A stretch of DNA of 35,617 nt, taken from IMG/VR virus record IMGVR_UViG_3300042923_000422, positions 1 through 35,617 of that record; one strand, written 5' to 3'. The notes under the pieces are model-generated. The model searched no databases. It had not been told where the DNA came from and worked only from the letters and a program-made list of their open reading frames with translations. The translations under genes were made by a program, and so were the position numbers. Position 1 is the first letter of the stretch. The number at the start of each line of letters is the position of its first letter. The DNA comes from a virus. Below, in pieces: positions 25,924 to 33,944 of the stretch.

Positions 25924-26739
25924 ATGGCGATCACCAACTACATCCCCACGATCTGGCACGCGTCTCTCCTCGAGAACCTGCACCAGAACACGTTCGTCAT
26001 CCCGACGCTGAACCGCGACTACGAGGGTGACATCAAGAACGGCGGTGAAATCGTCAAGATCACCGGTTTCACTCAGCCGACGATCGGTACCTACGCGGGT
26101 TCGATCACCCGTCAGGCGCTCACCGACTCGAGCCAGTCGCTCACTATCGACCAGAAGCGCTACTACGCGTACCTCGTGGATGACGTGAACCGGGTTCAGG
26201 CTGCGGGTTCGTTCGACCAGTTCCAGGCTGACGCCGGTGCTGGCCTCGCGGACACGGCTGAGGACTTCGTGCTGACGACCATGCTGTCGGGTGGCACCTC
26301 GGCCGGCACGACCGCTGTCACCACGGCGGCTCTCGCTGACACCGCGGTCCGGAGCATTCGCACCGCGCTCGTCAAGGCCAAGGTTCCGTCCGCTGGGCGC
26401 TTCCTCGCGGTCAACCCGGAGGCGGCGGCGTACCTCATGGACTCGTCCACGTCGCTGTTCAAGGCGAACGAGTCGGGCTCGGACGAGACGATCCGCAACG
26501 GTGTCATCGGTCGCTACCGCGGCTTCACCGTCGTGGAGACCCCCTCCGCGTCGCTCACGAACACCTCGAAGCCGGTCTTCATCGGCTACTGGGGTCGTGC
26601 CGTGGCATTCGCTGAGCAGCTCGTCCAGCAGCGCGCGAACCCGGCCCTCGACGCGTTCGGTGACCAGATCGACGGTCTGCACGTCTACGGCGCGAAGGTT
26701 CTGCGCGCCACGGCTGTCCAGCACTACGTCTCGGCGTAA
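25924..26739 (+). CDS. Major capsid protein
   Basis: ATG 25924 has GAAAGGAGGG at 25907-25916, by far one of the strongest ribosome binding sites, as expected for the most abundant protein. The 271-residue product shows the HK97/P22-type coat features of actinophages: N-arm FIPTIWHASLLENLHQNT-like opening, the E-loop/A-domain segments GEIVKITGFTQPTIGTYAGS and YAYLVDDVNRVQAAGSFDQF, and a P-domain helix. There is no long N-terminal prodomain, consistent with a separate scaffold. Confidence 0.93.
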   Translation: MAITNYIPTIWHASLLENLHQNTFVIPTLNRDYEGDIKNGGEIVKITGFTQPTIGTYAGSITRQALTDSSQSLTIDQKRYYAYLVDDVNRVQAAGSFDQFQADAGAGLADTAEDFVLTTMLSGGTSAGTTAVTTAALADTAVRSIRTALVKAKVPSAGRFLAVNPEAAAYLMDSSTSLFKANESGSDETIRNGVIGRYRGFTVVETPSASLTNTSKPVFIGYWGRAVAFAEQLVQQRANPALDAFGDQIDGLHVYGAKVLRATAVQHYVSA

Positions 26740-26746
26740 GTCGACG

Positions 26747-26774
26747 GGGGGTGGCGGCTTCGGCCGTCACCCCC
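26747..26774 (+). promoter_or_regulatory. Very stable UUCG hairpin after the major capsid gene
   Basis: Eleven pairs plus C-G close a TTCG tetraloop (26747-26758 with 26763-26774). It follows the capsid stop by 7 nt and has no T-tract, so it is probably an RNA stabiliser or a barrier to 3' exonucleases for the capsid message, and less likely an intrinsic terminator. Confidence 0.65.
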
Positions 26775-26805
26775 TCCCCAGCCCGTCACAACTTTCGGAG
26801 GCGTC

Positions 26806-27378
26806 ATGGCAGTTGTAAAACTGGCATCACAGGATGATGTCGAGGCCAGCTTTGGTCGTAGCTTGACCTCCGCTGAGGCTGGTCGGGTTGATGCGATCCT
26901 CGACAAGCTCTCGGAACTGTTCAGGCGTGAGTCTGGTCAGCGGTTCACGGTGGGTTCGTCCACGGTGCGGCTGAAGGTGAACGGCGGCAGGGTGTACCTG
27001 CCTCAGGTGCCGCTTGTGGAGGTTGTGTCAGTCGTTGACGACGACGCCGTTGAGGTGGAGTACACCGCCGCGGGTTCGTGGCTGACGGTCGATCTGGCCT
27101 CGAATGAGTTCGTCACTGTGGAGTACGAACACGGCAGTGCGAAGGCGCCGGATCTCGTGCGTCTGGCGGTCGCCGACGCGGCTCGTCAGGTGCTCTCCGT
27201 CGATCCCATCGCGGCGACTGGGGTGTCTCAGCGCGGAGTGACCACGGGGCCGTTCTCGGACCAGTACACCTACGCGGGGTGGGCGCAGGGCGGTTCCGCT
27301 CGGCTTTCACCCGATGATGTTGCTCTTGCTCGCTCCTACCGGGTGAAGGTTCCGACCGTCTGGGTGCAGTCCCCGTGA
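26806..27378 (+). CDS. Head-tail connector (adaptor) protein
   Basis: The 190-residue protein starts at ATG 26806 with TCGGAGG upstream. The N-terminal helical segment LASQDDVEASFGRSLTSAEA, AILDKLSELFRRESG and the following beta region (RVYLPQVPLVEVVSV) match the adaptor (gp15/HK97 gp6-like) proteins that attach below the portal. Position as first gene after the capsid supports this. Confidence 0.8.
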   Translation: MAVVKLASQDDVEASFGRSLTSAEAGRVDAILDKLSELFRRESGQRFTVGSSTVRLKVNGGRVYLPQVPLVEVVSVVDDDAVEVEYTAAGSWLTVDLASNEFVTVEYEHGSAKAPDLVRLAVADAARQVLSVDPIAATGVSQRGVTTGPFSDQYTYAGWAQGGSARLSPDDVALARSYRVKVPTVWVQSP

Positions 27379-27710
27379 GGGCGGTCTCGGAGTACGTGGA
27401 CCACGCGGCGTTCGAGGCGGGTTCTGTGGACTCGCACGGCAACCCGGTGGAGGCGTGGGCTACTGCGACTTCGGTGGGCGTGTATGCGTTCGATCCGGGG
27501 GCGACTTCGGAGCCCCGTGAACCGGGACGCGATCGTGTGGACACGTCCCCGACCGTCTACCTTCCGTCGACTGTCGTGTTCGGTGCGCGCGACCGGGTGA
27601 CCGCTCGAGGCGTGCTGTACGAGGTGGAAGGCGTCACCCGTCAGTTCGTCCACCCCACTGATGCCGACCGGGCCGCGAACGTGGCGACACTACGGGCGGT
27701 GATCGGGTGA
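27375..27710 (+). CDS. Head closure/stopper protein
   Basis: GTG 27375 overlaps the adaptor stop. The 111-residue beta-rich protein (ATSVGVYAFDPGATSEPREP, VDTSPTVYLPSTVVFGARDR, VTARGVLYEVEGVTRQ) fits the SPP1 gp16/lambda FII-type head-closure fold, which seals the connector after packaging. Order adaptor - closure - gp10-like - tail terminator is standard in siphoviruses. Confidence 0.75.
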   Translation: MRAVSEYVDHAAFEAGSVDSHGNPVEAWATATSVGVYAFDPGATSEPREPGRDRVDTSPTVYLPSTVVFGARDRVTARGVLYEVEGVTRQFVHPTDADRAANVATLRAVIG

Positions 27711-27967
27711 ACGTCAAGTGGAAGTTCCACATCATCAAGGGCTACTGGGAGTTCCAGCGTCAGGCCGCTGTTGGTGAGGCACTGCTGGCCCGTGGTGAGG
27801 CTATCGCCGCAGCCGCGGGGGATGGCGTGGAGGCGGAACTTACACCGCGCCAGGCAGGCCGTCGTGGGACGCCGGTTGTCCGGGTTCGGACTGTCACGAA
27901 CGAGGCGCGTGAAGCTGAGGCGCAGTCGCGCACGTTGACACGAGCTCTGGATGCGGGGCGGCAGTGA
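27707..27967 (+). CDS. Neck protein (HK97 gp10-like)
   Basis: GTG 27707 overlaps the previous TGA. The 86-residue basic/helical product (KGYWEFQRQAAVGEALLARG, then EAREAEAQSRTLTRALDAGR) is shorter than typical HK97 gp10 proteins but has the central GRRGTPVVRVRTVTN strand block and sits in the corresponding position between head closure and tail terminator. It probably helps join tail to head. Confidence 0.65.
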   Translation: MNVKWKFHIIKGYWEFQRQAAVGEALLARGEAIAAAAGDGVEAELTPRQAGRRGTPVVRVRTVTNEAREAEAQSRTLTRALDAGRQ

Positions 27968-28347
27968 TGGAAGCGATCAAGTTCCCCGACGTTGAGGCCC
28001 TGCTGGTCGAGTACCTGAACGGGTTGCTGGCGGAGCCGGTGTCCACGAAGGTTCCCTCTCCTCGCCCCGCGACATTCGTTCGCATCATCCGCACGGGCGG
28101 GTTCACCACGGGACTCGTCACCGACGAAGCACTCATCACGTTCGAGGCGTGGGCGGCAACCGAGCCGGCCGCGCAGGATCTCGCGCAGCGTGTGCGCGCA
28201 TACCTCCGCGCGGTCGATGTTGTCGACGGTGTGCAGTTCTACGGGCCAATCAATCCGACTGGCCCGGTCAATCTTCCTGACCCTGCTACCCAGCAGGCCA
28301 GGTACACGGGCCTCGTGTCCGTGGGGGTTCGGGGATCAGCCATCTGA
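27967..28347 (+). CDS. Tail terminator protein
   Basis: ATG 27967 overlaps the previous stop; GTG 27964 in the same frame is an alternative. The 126-residue protein begins with a helix (VEALLVEYLNGLL) and strands KVPSPRPATFVRIIRTGG, then AQDLAQRVRAYLRAVDVVDG, closely resembling lambda gpU/SPP1 gp17-like terminators that cap tail-tube growth and bind the head. Order in the operon agrees. Confidence 0.78.
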   Translation: MEAIKFPDVEALLVEYLNGLLAEPVSTKVPSPRPATFVRIIRTGGFTTGLVTDEALITFEAWAATEPAAQDLAQRVRAYLRAVDVVDGVQFYGPINPTGPVNLPDPATQQARYTGLVSVGVRGSAI

Positions 28348-28391
28348 CCTTCCCGAAAAGGTGACGGCGAATCATCCAATAGGGAGTTGCA

Positions 28392-28940
28392 ATGCCTACT
28401 GCTGCAAATGTGCGCGTTGGCAAGCCGAAGTCTACGGGTGGCGTGTACGCGGGTGCGCTTGCGACTGCTGCCCCGACCGACGCCGCCACCGCGCTTGCTG
28501 TCGGTTTCGCTTCGCTTGGTTACGTCTCGGAAGAGGGCGTGACCCAGACGAAGGGGATCGAAACGGAAACGATGGTCGCCTGGGGCGGTGACGAAGTGCG
28601 GGTGATGAAGACTTCCGACGCGCTCTCGTATGCGCTGACGCTCATCGAAACGTCCCCCGCTGTTCTCGCCGAGTACTTCGGCGCCGACAACGTGGCGACG
28701 GTCGGGGATGTCACGACGGTCTCCGTCAACGGCACCGAGCTGCCGCGACGGTCTTACGTTTTCGAGCTTCTGGACGGGGACTCCGCGATCCGCGTGTACC
28801 TTCCGGTGGCGCAGATCACGAACACCGACGACATCACGTTCGTGGATGGCGAGCCCATCGGGTTCCCCATCACCATTTCGGCCTATCCCGACGAGGCCGG
28901 CAACAAGGCGTACTGGTTCCTCGAGGACGTGGGCGCCTAA
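28392..28940 (+). CDS. Major tail protein
   Basis: ATG 28392 has TAGGGAG upstream. The 182-residue protein has the beta-rich tail-tube pattern: VGKPKSTGGVYAGALATAAP, FASLGYVSEEGVTQTKGIET, then VRVMKTSDALSYALTLIETS, and a final helix/strand. It self-assembles into the tail tube. It precedes the frameshifted chaperone genes, as is canonical for long non-contractile tails. Confidence 0.88.
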   Translation: MPTAANVRVGKPKSTGGVYAGALATAAPTDAATALAVGFASLGYVSEEGVTQTKGIETETMVAWGGDEVRVMKTSDALSYALTLIETSPAVLAEYFGADNVATVGDVTTVSVNGTELPRRSYVFELLDGDSAIRVYLPVAQITNTDDITFVDGEPIGFPITISAYPDEAGNKAYWFLEDVGA

Positions 28941-28949
28941 CCAAAGACA

Positions 28950-28990
28950 TGGGGTGGGTGGAGAACTTCGCCGTCACGCCACCCACCCCA
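28950..28990 (+). promoter_or_regulatory. 12-bp perfect hairpin after the major tail gene
   Basis: TGGGGTGGGTGG (28950-28961) pairs perfectly with CCACCCACCCCA (28979-28990) around a 17-nt loop, 9 nt after the major tail stop and with no T-tract. It parallels the hairpin after the capsid gene, suggesting that both abundant-protein messages are bounded by stable 3' structures. Confidence 0.65.
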
Positions 28991-29027
28991 GCAGTACCTC
29001 AGGTGACGGCGGAAAAGGTGACGGCTG

Positions 29028-29315
29028 ATGGTTTTTCAGGTTCCCCCTTCGAATGCGTCGAAGGATCAGAACAAGTTCAAGTTCGACATTGATGGCGTGG
29101 AGCATGTCATCCCAAAGCTGAAGTTCCTCCCGGTGGGTACCGCGGAGAAGCTGGCTGACCCTGAAGTGCTCGAGTCGGTGAAGATGCTGCTGCCCTTCCC
29201 CGAGGGTCCGGTGCGGGACGCGGTTCGCACGCTTGACAGCGAGCAGTTTCAGGCACTCGTTCAGGCATACCGCGACGATTCCGGCATCAGCGTGGGGGAA
29301 TCCTCGGCCTCCTAG
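29028..29315 (+). CDS. Tail assembly chaperone, short form (gpG-like)
   Basis: This 95-residue protein (starting at ATG 29028) reads VPPSNASKDQNKFKFDIDGV, then HVIPKLKFLPVGTAEKLADP, typical of the G chaperones that load the tape measure during tail assembly. Near its 3' end at 29294-29300 is G GGG GAA, where a -1 shift continues into the downstream frame to give a fusion. The order G, GT, tape measure is conserved in siphoviruses. Confidence 0.88.
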   Translation: MVFQVPPSNASKDQNKFKFDIDGVEHVIPKLKFLPVGTAEKLADPEVLESVKMLLPFPEGPVRDAVRTLDSEQFQALVQAYRDDSGISVGESSAS

Positions 29316-29728
29316 AGTTCGTTCGCGAGTTCGAGGAGGCCGTTGAGTTTCATCTGATCGTCCTCGGGTTGCGGCTGGAGTGGCTCGGCTCTGAGGCGCT
29401 GTCATGGCGTGATCTGTTGCTCATCGCGAAGTTCGCAGACCCGACGTCCGTTCTGTTCCGTGCCGTTCATGGGCATGTGTGGACCGACACGGAACAACTG
29501 TTGGCGATCGTGGCCGACAGCGTGCGCGCGGCGAACTGGCAGCGTGCGGGCGGCAAGGGCGGCAAGCCAAAGCCGCTGCCCCGCCCGAAGCCGAAGCCGC
29601 GGAAGTTGAGCCCCGACGAGATCCGCGACCTCGGGCGCGGTGTGGCACGTACCGGTGCGATGGGAACGGCCCGCGATATGTCCGATGTGAAGTCTTGGTT
29701 GGAGGCTAAGAATGGCCGCAGGCGTTGA
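29297..29728 (+). CDS. Tail assembly chaperone, -1 frameshift extension (gpGT)
   Basis: In the -1 frame the sequence immediately after the slip reads GILGLLEFVREFEEAVEFHL, then WLGSEALSWRDLLLIAKFAD, the standard T segment, and ends in a basic proline-lysine stretch. The full gpGT is 90 codons of the upstream gene (29028-29297) plus 143 residues, about 233. The slip uses a GGG codon repeated one base earlier; the second tRNA re-pairs poorly (GAA to GGA), so the efficiency is likely low, as required. A separate initiation for this frame lacks a ribosome binding site. Confidence 0.85.
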   Translation, partial: GILGLLEFVREFEEAVEFHLIVLGLRLEWLGSEALSWRDLLLIAKFADPTSVLFRAVHGHVWTDTEQLLAIVADSVRAANWQRAGGKGGKPKPLPRPKPKPRKLSPDEIRDLGRGVARTGAMGTARDMSDVKSWLEAKNGRRR

Positions 29729-31358
29729 GCTCGCAACAGCGTATTTCAGCCTCGTCCCTTCGATGGACGGGGTGGCTGGAGCTACGAAGCAGGGCTTCGG
29801 TGACAGTCAGATTGACAAGACTGCCGAGGAGGCTGGTAAGCGCACGGGTGGCCGGTTCACTGCCGGCGCGAGGGTAGCGATCACTGCGGGTGCTGCTGCG
29901 CTGTCGGCTGGCATCGTCAAGGTGTTTCAGACGGGCATGGAGGAGTTGAAGTTTGGTGAGCAGATCAGTGCTCAGACGGATCAGCTCATTGCTAACACGG
30001 GTGCGGCGTTCTCTACATCGTGGGTGGAGGATTACACGCTCGCGCTGTCGCAGGTGTCTGGCATCTCGGAGGAGGCGTTGCAGGAGGCGGGCAACAGCGT
30101 TCTCAAGTTTGGGGATGTGAGCCAGGGGAACTTTGAGCGTGCCGTGGACGCGATCAACAACATGGGTGCGGCTGGCAAGGACGTTAAGGGTGTTGGTGAG
30201 GCGCTGGGTAAGGCTCTCGCTGAGCCGGCCGAAGCTGCGGGGCTCCTGAAGCGTGCCGGCGTGATCCTCGACGACGAGCAGCAGAAACTTATCGACAGTT
30301 TCACTGCGGTTGGGGACAAGGCCGGCGCCCAGGCGGTGATTCTCGATTCGCTCGAGGGCACGTATGGCGGGATGGCTGAGGCGACCGGCGCAACTCTGAC
30401 GGGCAACCTGAACAAGCTCGGCAACGCGTGGGAGAACACTGCGGCGATTGCTGTGGAAGCTCTCATGCCCGCGATCATGGGCATTGTCGACGTTCTTGGC
30501 ACGGTGTTCACGTGGATTCAGGACAACGAAGGCATCATGCCTCTCCTCGCGGTAGGGGTCGGCATCCTCGCAGCAGCATTCATTGCGCTCAGCGTTGCGA
30601 TGTGGGCGGCTTCGGTGACTCCCATCGGGTTGGCTATCGCCGGCATCGTGATTGCCATTGGTCTACTCATCGCGGGCATCGTCGCCCTGGTTATGAACTG
30701 GGACACGGTGGTGAAGTTCCTCTCCGACATCTGGGGTGGCTTCCTGGATTGGGTGACTTCGGTAACCGAGGGGTTCGTCTCCTGGTGGAACGACGTGTGG
30801 GAGGGCTTCGGCAACTTCCTCGCTGACATCTGGCGGAACATCGTTACGGGCATCGAGACGGCTCTTGGTTTCGTGAGCGCCATCATCGGCAAGGTGCTCG
30901 CCACGATCACCGGTGTGTGGGAGTCGATGTGGCAGGGGATGGTTGACTTCCTCAGCACTGTGTTCGCTGGCATTGTCGGGGTGGCGAAGGCTCCCATCAA
31001 CGGGATCATTGCGCTCATCAACGGCGCCATCGAGGCACTGAATCAGCTCAGTGTGACGATTCCTGACTGGGTGCCGGTCATCGGCGGTCAGACGTGGGGT
31101 TTGAACCTCCCGAAGATCCCGATGCTCGCTGAGGGTGGCACCATCATGCGTTCCGGTTCGGTGATCGTCGGGGAGAACGGCCCTGAGTTGCTGCGGTTGC
31201 CGCGGGGGGCTTCGGTGGACCCGGATATCAGCGGCGCCGGCACTGGCGCTGGCATCGAGATCACGCAGAACATCTACCCCGCTGAGGGGATGAGCGAAAG
31301 CCAGATCGCCCGTATTGCTGCGGAGCGGTTGGCGTTTGCGGCTAGGGGCAACGGGTGA
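29712..31358 (+). CDS. Tape measure protein
   Basis: The 548-residue protein starts at ATG 29712, overlapping the chaperone extension. Residues 40-250 are helical, and 276-328 form a long hydrophobic region (MPLLAVGVGILAAAFIALSV, then PIGLAIAGIVIAIGLLIAGI) of the kind predicted to insert into the host membrane. Further Trp-rich amphipathic segments follow (IWGGFLDWVTSVTEGFVSWW). The C-terminus has the GGTIMRSGSVIVGENGPELL motif common in phage tapes. At about 1.5 angstrom per residue it predicts a tail of roughly 80 nm, short for a siphovirus. Confidence 0.93.
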   Translation: MAAGVELATAYFSLVPSMDGVAGATKQGFGDSQIDKTAEEAGKRTGGRFTAGARVAITAGAAALSAGIVKVFQTGMEELKFGEQISAQTDQLIANTGAAFSTSWVEDYTLALSQVSGISEEALQEAGNSVLKFGDVSQGNFERAVDAINNMGAAGKDVKGVGEALGKALAEPAEAAGLLKRAGVILDDEQQKLIDSFTAVGDKAGAQAVILDSLEGTYGGMAEATGATLTGNLNKLGNAWENTAAIAVEALMPAIMGIVDVLGTVFTWIQDNEGIMPLLAVGVGILAAAFIALSVAMWAASVTPIGLAIAGIVIAIGLLIAGIVALVMNWDTVVKFLSDIWGGFLDWVTSVTEGFVSWWNDVWEGFGNFLADIWRNIVTGIETALGFVSAIIGKVLATITGVWESMWQGMVDFLSTVFAGIVGVAKAPINGIIALINGAIEALNQLSVTIPDWVPVIGGQTWGLNLPKIPMLAEGGTIMRSGSVIVGENGPELLRLPRGASVDPDISGAGTGAGIEITQNIYPAEGMSESQIARIAAERLAFAARGNG

Positions 31359-31780
31359 ACGTGACAGTCGGCGGTCTCACGTTTGTATCCGAAGATGGCA
31401 GTGCTCCGACCTACGCGATAGATAAGGACGGTCTCAAGGGCTGGTTTGAGGGCGTGGAGATGCGTCGCGAGATCATCGCCCGCCCGAACGGCGACGGTGA
31501 TTTTCCCACGCCTGGGCATCTCGGGCCTCGGCTCATCACTCTGTCGGGTGTCATCACGGCAGGCGATGATGCGGCGTTCGAGGTTGCGATGAAGGCGCTT
31601 GAGGATCTGCTTGCTGACGGCAGCATGGGCACGTTCTCAGTGGAGCAGGCGACGGGGACATACACGGCAGAGGTTGGCCGGGTGGGTTCCCCGGAAATCA
31701 TCATCGAGAAGTACGGGGCCTGGGCGCGCTACCGGCTCGAGTTCTGGGCGCCTGATCCGACGAAGGAGCTGCTTCCGTGA
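31355..31780 (+). CDS. Distal tail protein (Dit-like)
   Basis: GTG 31355 overlaps the tape measure stop. The 141-residue protein has the Dit N-domain pattern: MRREIIARPNGDGDFPTPGH, RLITLSGVITAGDDAAFEVA, then VEKYGAWARYRLEFWAPDP-like ending. Dit forms the ring at the tail tip on which baseplate parts assemble. Length equals a Dit without a C-terminal carbohydrate-binding domain. Confidence 0.85.
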   Translation: MNVTVGGLTFVSEDGSAPTYAIDKDGLKGWFEGVEMRREIIARPNGDGDFPTPGHLGPRLITLSGVITAGDDAAFEVAMKALEDLLADGSMGTFSVEQATGTYTAEVGRVGSPEIIIEKYGAWARYRLEFWAPDPTKELLP

Positions 31781-32850
31781 CGTGGTCCTTCAACATTTAC
31801 AACACGCAGTCGGGTGCGCATGTGTTGACGCTCCCTGAGCCGAGTGCGGGGGAGTGGAACACGCGCCTGTCTGGTAAGGGTCGCGGCCGGCACGCGTTTC
31901 CGTTGTATGGGGCGGGGGTTTCGCGTGCTGATATTCGGGAGTTCACTACTGGCAACAAGTACACGATTGCGCAGGAGTGGGGTTCGCATGTTGCGTATGC
32001 GGGGGTGATTCAGCGGCCGACGTATACGAAGAAGACGCGGACTCTTGAGGTGGCGTCGGGTGAGCTCCGTGGTGCGTATCTGAATGATCGCATGTTGTAC
32101 GGTGTGGACGCTTATCATCCGACGAACTCGATCCTTACTGTGTCGTCTCGGTCGCGTTCGGGTGCGGCGCGGGCGGTGCTGGGTCTTGCGACGTCGACTC
32201 CGGGGTTCGCGCTTCCTATTGATCTGCCTGCTGATGGGTCGGGTGGGTTCTCTGCGGACTGGAAGCATAGCGAACGGTTGAAGGTTGAGGATCATCTTCA
32301 GCAGGTTGAGGATGACGGTTGCGAGATTTACTTGCGACCGTACAAGTCGGGTTCGGCGTTGCGGTTTGAGACGGTCGTGGGGGCGCCTGGGGTTGAGATT
32401 GGTTCGGCGACTGCGATTGATCTGGCTGGGGACGATAGCCCGGTTCTGGATCTTCAGGTTTACACCGACTATGTGAAGCAGATGACGGGTGTGCTCGCGT
32501 TTGGTACGGGCGGTGCGTCGGCGCCGACAGCGTATGCACCTCTGTCGGGGTATCCGGGTGGGATTGGTATTCGTGACACGTGGATGACGTTCAGTGACAT
32601 CTCTGACGTGACTCGGTTGCAGGATGCGGCGAACAACACGTATGCGTTTTTGCATGTTCCTACTGAGGTTATGTCGTTCGGGTTGCATGTGTACCCGGGT
32701 GGGCCGGCGTTTGCTGCACCGGGGCGGTTGCTTGAAGTTACGTCTACGGGTGATGAGTACATCCTTGATGGGCCGTACACGAAGCGTGTTGTGGGGTTGC
32801 GTGGCGACCTTGGTTTGACTGTGACACCGGAGGTTCAGGATGCCAGTTGA
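31777..32850 (+). CDS. Minor tail / tail-associated (Tal-like) protein
   Basis: GTG 31777 overlaps the Dit stop. The 357-residue protein begins FNIYNTQSGAHVLTLPEPSA and contains repeated beta segments (AQEWGSHVAYAGVIQRPTYT, RLKVEDHLQQVEDDGCEIYL), matching the gp44/Tal-like tip hub fold of actinophages. It would close the tail tube and may contact the host surface. There is no enzymatic domain at the C-terminus. Confidence 0.82.
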   Translation: MTWSFNIYNTQSGAHVLTLPEPSAGEWNTRLSGKGRGRHAFPLYGAGVSRADIREFTTGNKYTIAQEWGSHVAYAGVIQRPTYTKKTRTLEVASGELRGAYLNDRMLYGVDAYHPTNSILTVSSRSRSGAARAVLGLATSTPGFALPIDLPADGSGGFSADWKHSERLKVEDHLQQVEDDGCEIYLRPYKSGSALRFETVVGAPGVEIGSATAIDLAGDDSPVLDLQVYTDYVKQMTGVLAFGTGGASAPTAYAPLSGYPGGIGIRDTWMTFSDISDVTRLQDAANNTYAFLHVPTEVMSFGLHVYPGGPAFAAPGRLLEVTSTGDEYILDGPYTKRVVGLRGDLGLTVTPEVQDAS

Positions 32851-33598
32851 TGACCCGTCTGATCTGAATGCTGGGGACCGGACACTGCGGAAGCGGGTTG
32901 AACGGCTTGAGGCTGGCACCGCGGACGGTGGGGATAGTGACCATGCGGGGTCTGCTGCGGATTCGACTCAGGTTGGTGATGATGCGGATGCGTCTGGTGT
33001 TGGGTCGTCCGCGTATGGGTTCCATGCTGAGGCGACCGGCACTGATTCGACTGGTGTAGGTAACTTCACTAACGCTGAGGGTGATAACTCGGTTGCGGTG
33101 GGGAAGTCTGCTACAGCTCTGGCGTCTAGTGGCACGGCTGTTGGTCATGGTGCGTATGCGCAGAATGTGTCGGCGACGTCGTTGGGTGCGTTTGCGAACG
33201 CGTTGCATGACGACAGCACTGCTATTGGTACGGGTGCGGATACGACGGCTACGGATCAGATCATGTTGGGTACGTCGGGGATGACGGTGGTGGTTCCGGG
33301 TACGTTCTCGAACCCGTCCGCGCGCAGGTTGAAGCGGAACATTGTGCCGGCGCCGTGTCTGAGGTCGATCTTCCCCACCCAGTACGAATGGGAGTACATC
33401 GCTGACGAGAAGCATCGGCGTCACGTCGGGCCTATCGCTGACGAACTGCTCGGCACTGACGCGGAACGGTTTCTGACGTTCGATGATGACGGGGCTGTGG
33501 CGGGGATCGACAAGCTCGGGCTGTACGGCGCGCAGATCGCCGTGCTACTGGCGCGCATTGAAGCTCTTGAAGAGGAACTGAGGGGACGCAATGGCTGA
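32840..33598 (+). CDS. YadA-like fibre with C-terminal peptidase S74 chaperone
   Basis: This 252-residue protein starts at ATG 32840 with CGGAGG upstream. Residues 40-145 are YadA-type head repeats of about 14 residues (as in NSVAVGKSATALASSGTAVG), forming a trimeric left-handed beta roll. Residues 158-245 match the intramolecular chaperone domain of the peptidase S74 family: S160 and K165 in NPSARRLKRNIVPAP supply the Ser-Lys dyad that self-cleaves after trimerisation, and the C-terminal coiled coil AQIAVLLARIEALEEELRG. Fibre assembly and receptor binding at the tail tip are likely. The Ser-Lys pair is intact. Confidence 0.88.
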   Translation: MPVDDPSDLNAGDRTLRKRVERLEAGTADGGDSDHAGSAADSTQVGDDADASGVGSSAYGFHAEATGTDSTGVGNFTNAEGDNSVAVGKSATALASSGTAVGHGAYAQNVSATSLGAFANALHDDSTAIGTGADTTATDQIMLGTSGMTVVVPGTFSNPSARRLKRNIVPAPCLRSIFPTQYEWEYIADEKHRRHVGPIADELLGTDAERFLTFDDDGAVAGIDKLGLYGAQIAVLLARIEALEEELRGRNG

Positions 33599-33944
33599 GC
33601 TGGCTCAACTGCCTGGGGTGCTGGATCTTCGCATCTACCGGGGTGATGACTCGAACTTTCAGGTGACGATCACGGACACGGAGTCTGGTGACCCGTTGGT
33701 GTTGCCGACGACGGGGTGGCGTGCGCAGGTGCGTCTGGATACTGCTGTGACGAGCCCGGTGTTGTTCTCGTTGACGGTGGACGCGTCGGATGCTGCGACT
33801 GGTGTCATCGGCCTGTCGGTTGTGGGTACGGATACGGCTGAGCTTGAGGGTCCGGTGTACTGGGATTTGGAGAACACGGACCTGGACCGCACGTACCTGG
33901 CGGGGAAGATCAAACTGTCGGGGCAGGTGAGCCGCGATGAGTGA
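33591..33944 (+). CDS. Baseplate/minor tail protein, BppU-like beta sandwich
   Basis: ATG 33591 overlaps the fibre stop and has GAGGGGAC upstream. The 117-residue protein reads LDLRIYRGDDSNFQVTITDT, then PLVLPTTGWRAQVRLDTAVT and VYWDLENTDLDRTYLAGKIK, the pattern of an Ig-like beta sandwich resembling the N-terminal domain of lactococcal BppU-like proteins. It probably connects fibres to the tail. Confidence 0.75.
   Translation: MAELAQLPGVLDLRIYRGDDSNFQVTITDTESGDPLVLPTTGWRAQVRLDTAVTSPVLFSLTVDASDAATGVIGLSVVGTDTAELEGPVYWDLENTDLDRTYLAGKIKLSGQVSRDE

Noticed and set aside
31729-32919. 396-residue minus-strand open frame opposite the tail-tip gene
   Set aside because: Arg/Pro/His-rich composition with no motif; typical antisense frame in high-GC DNA, while the plus strand holds coupled tail genes.
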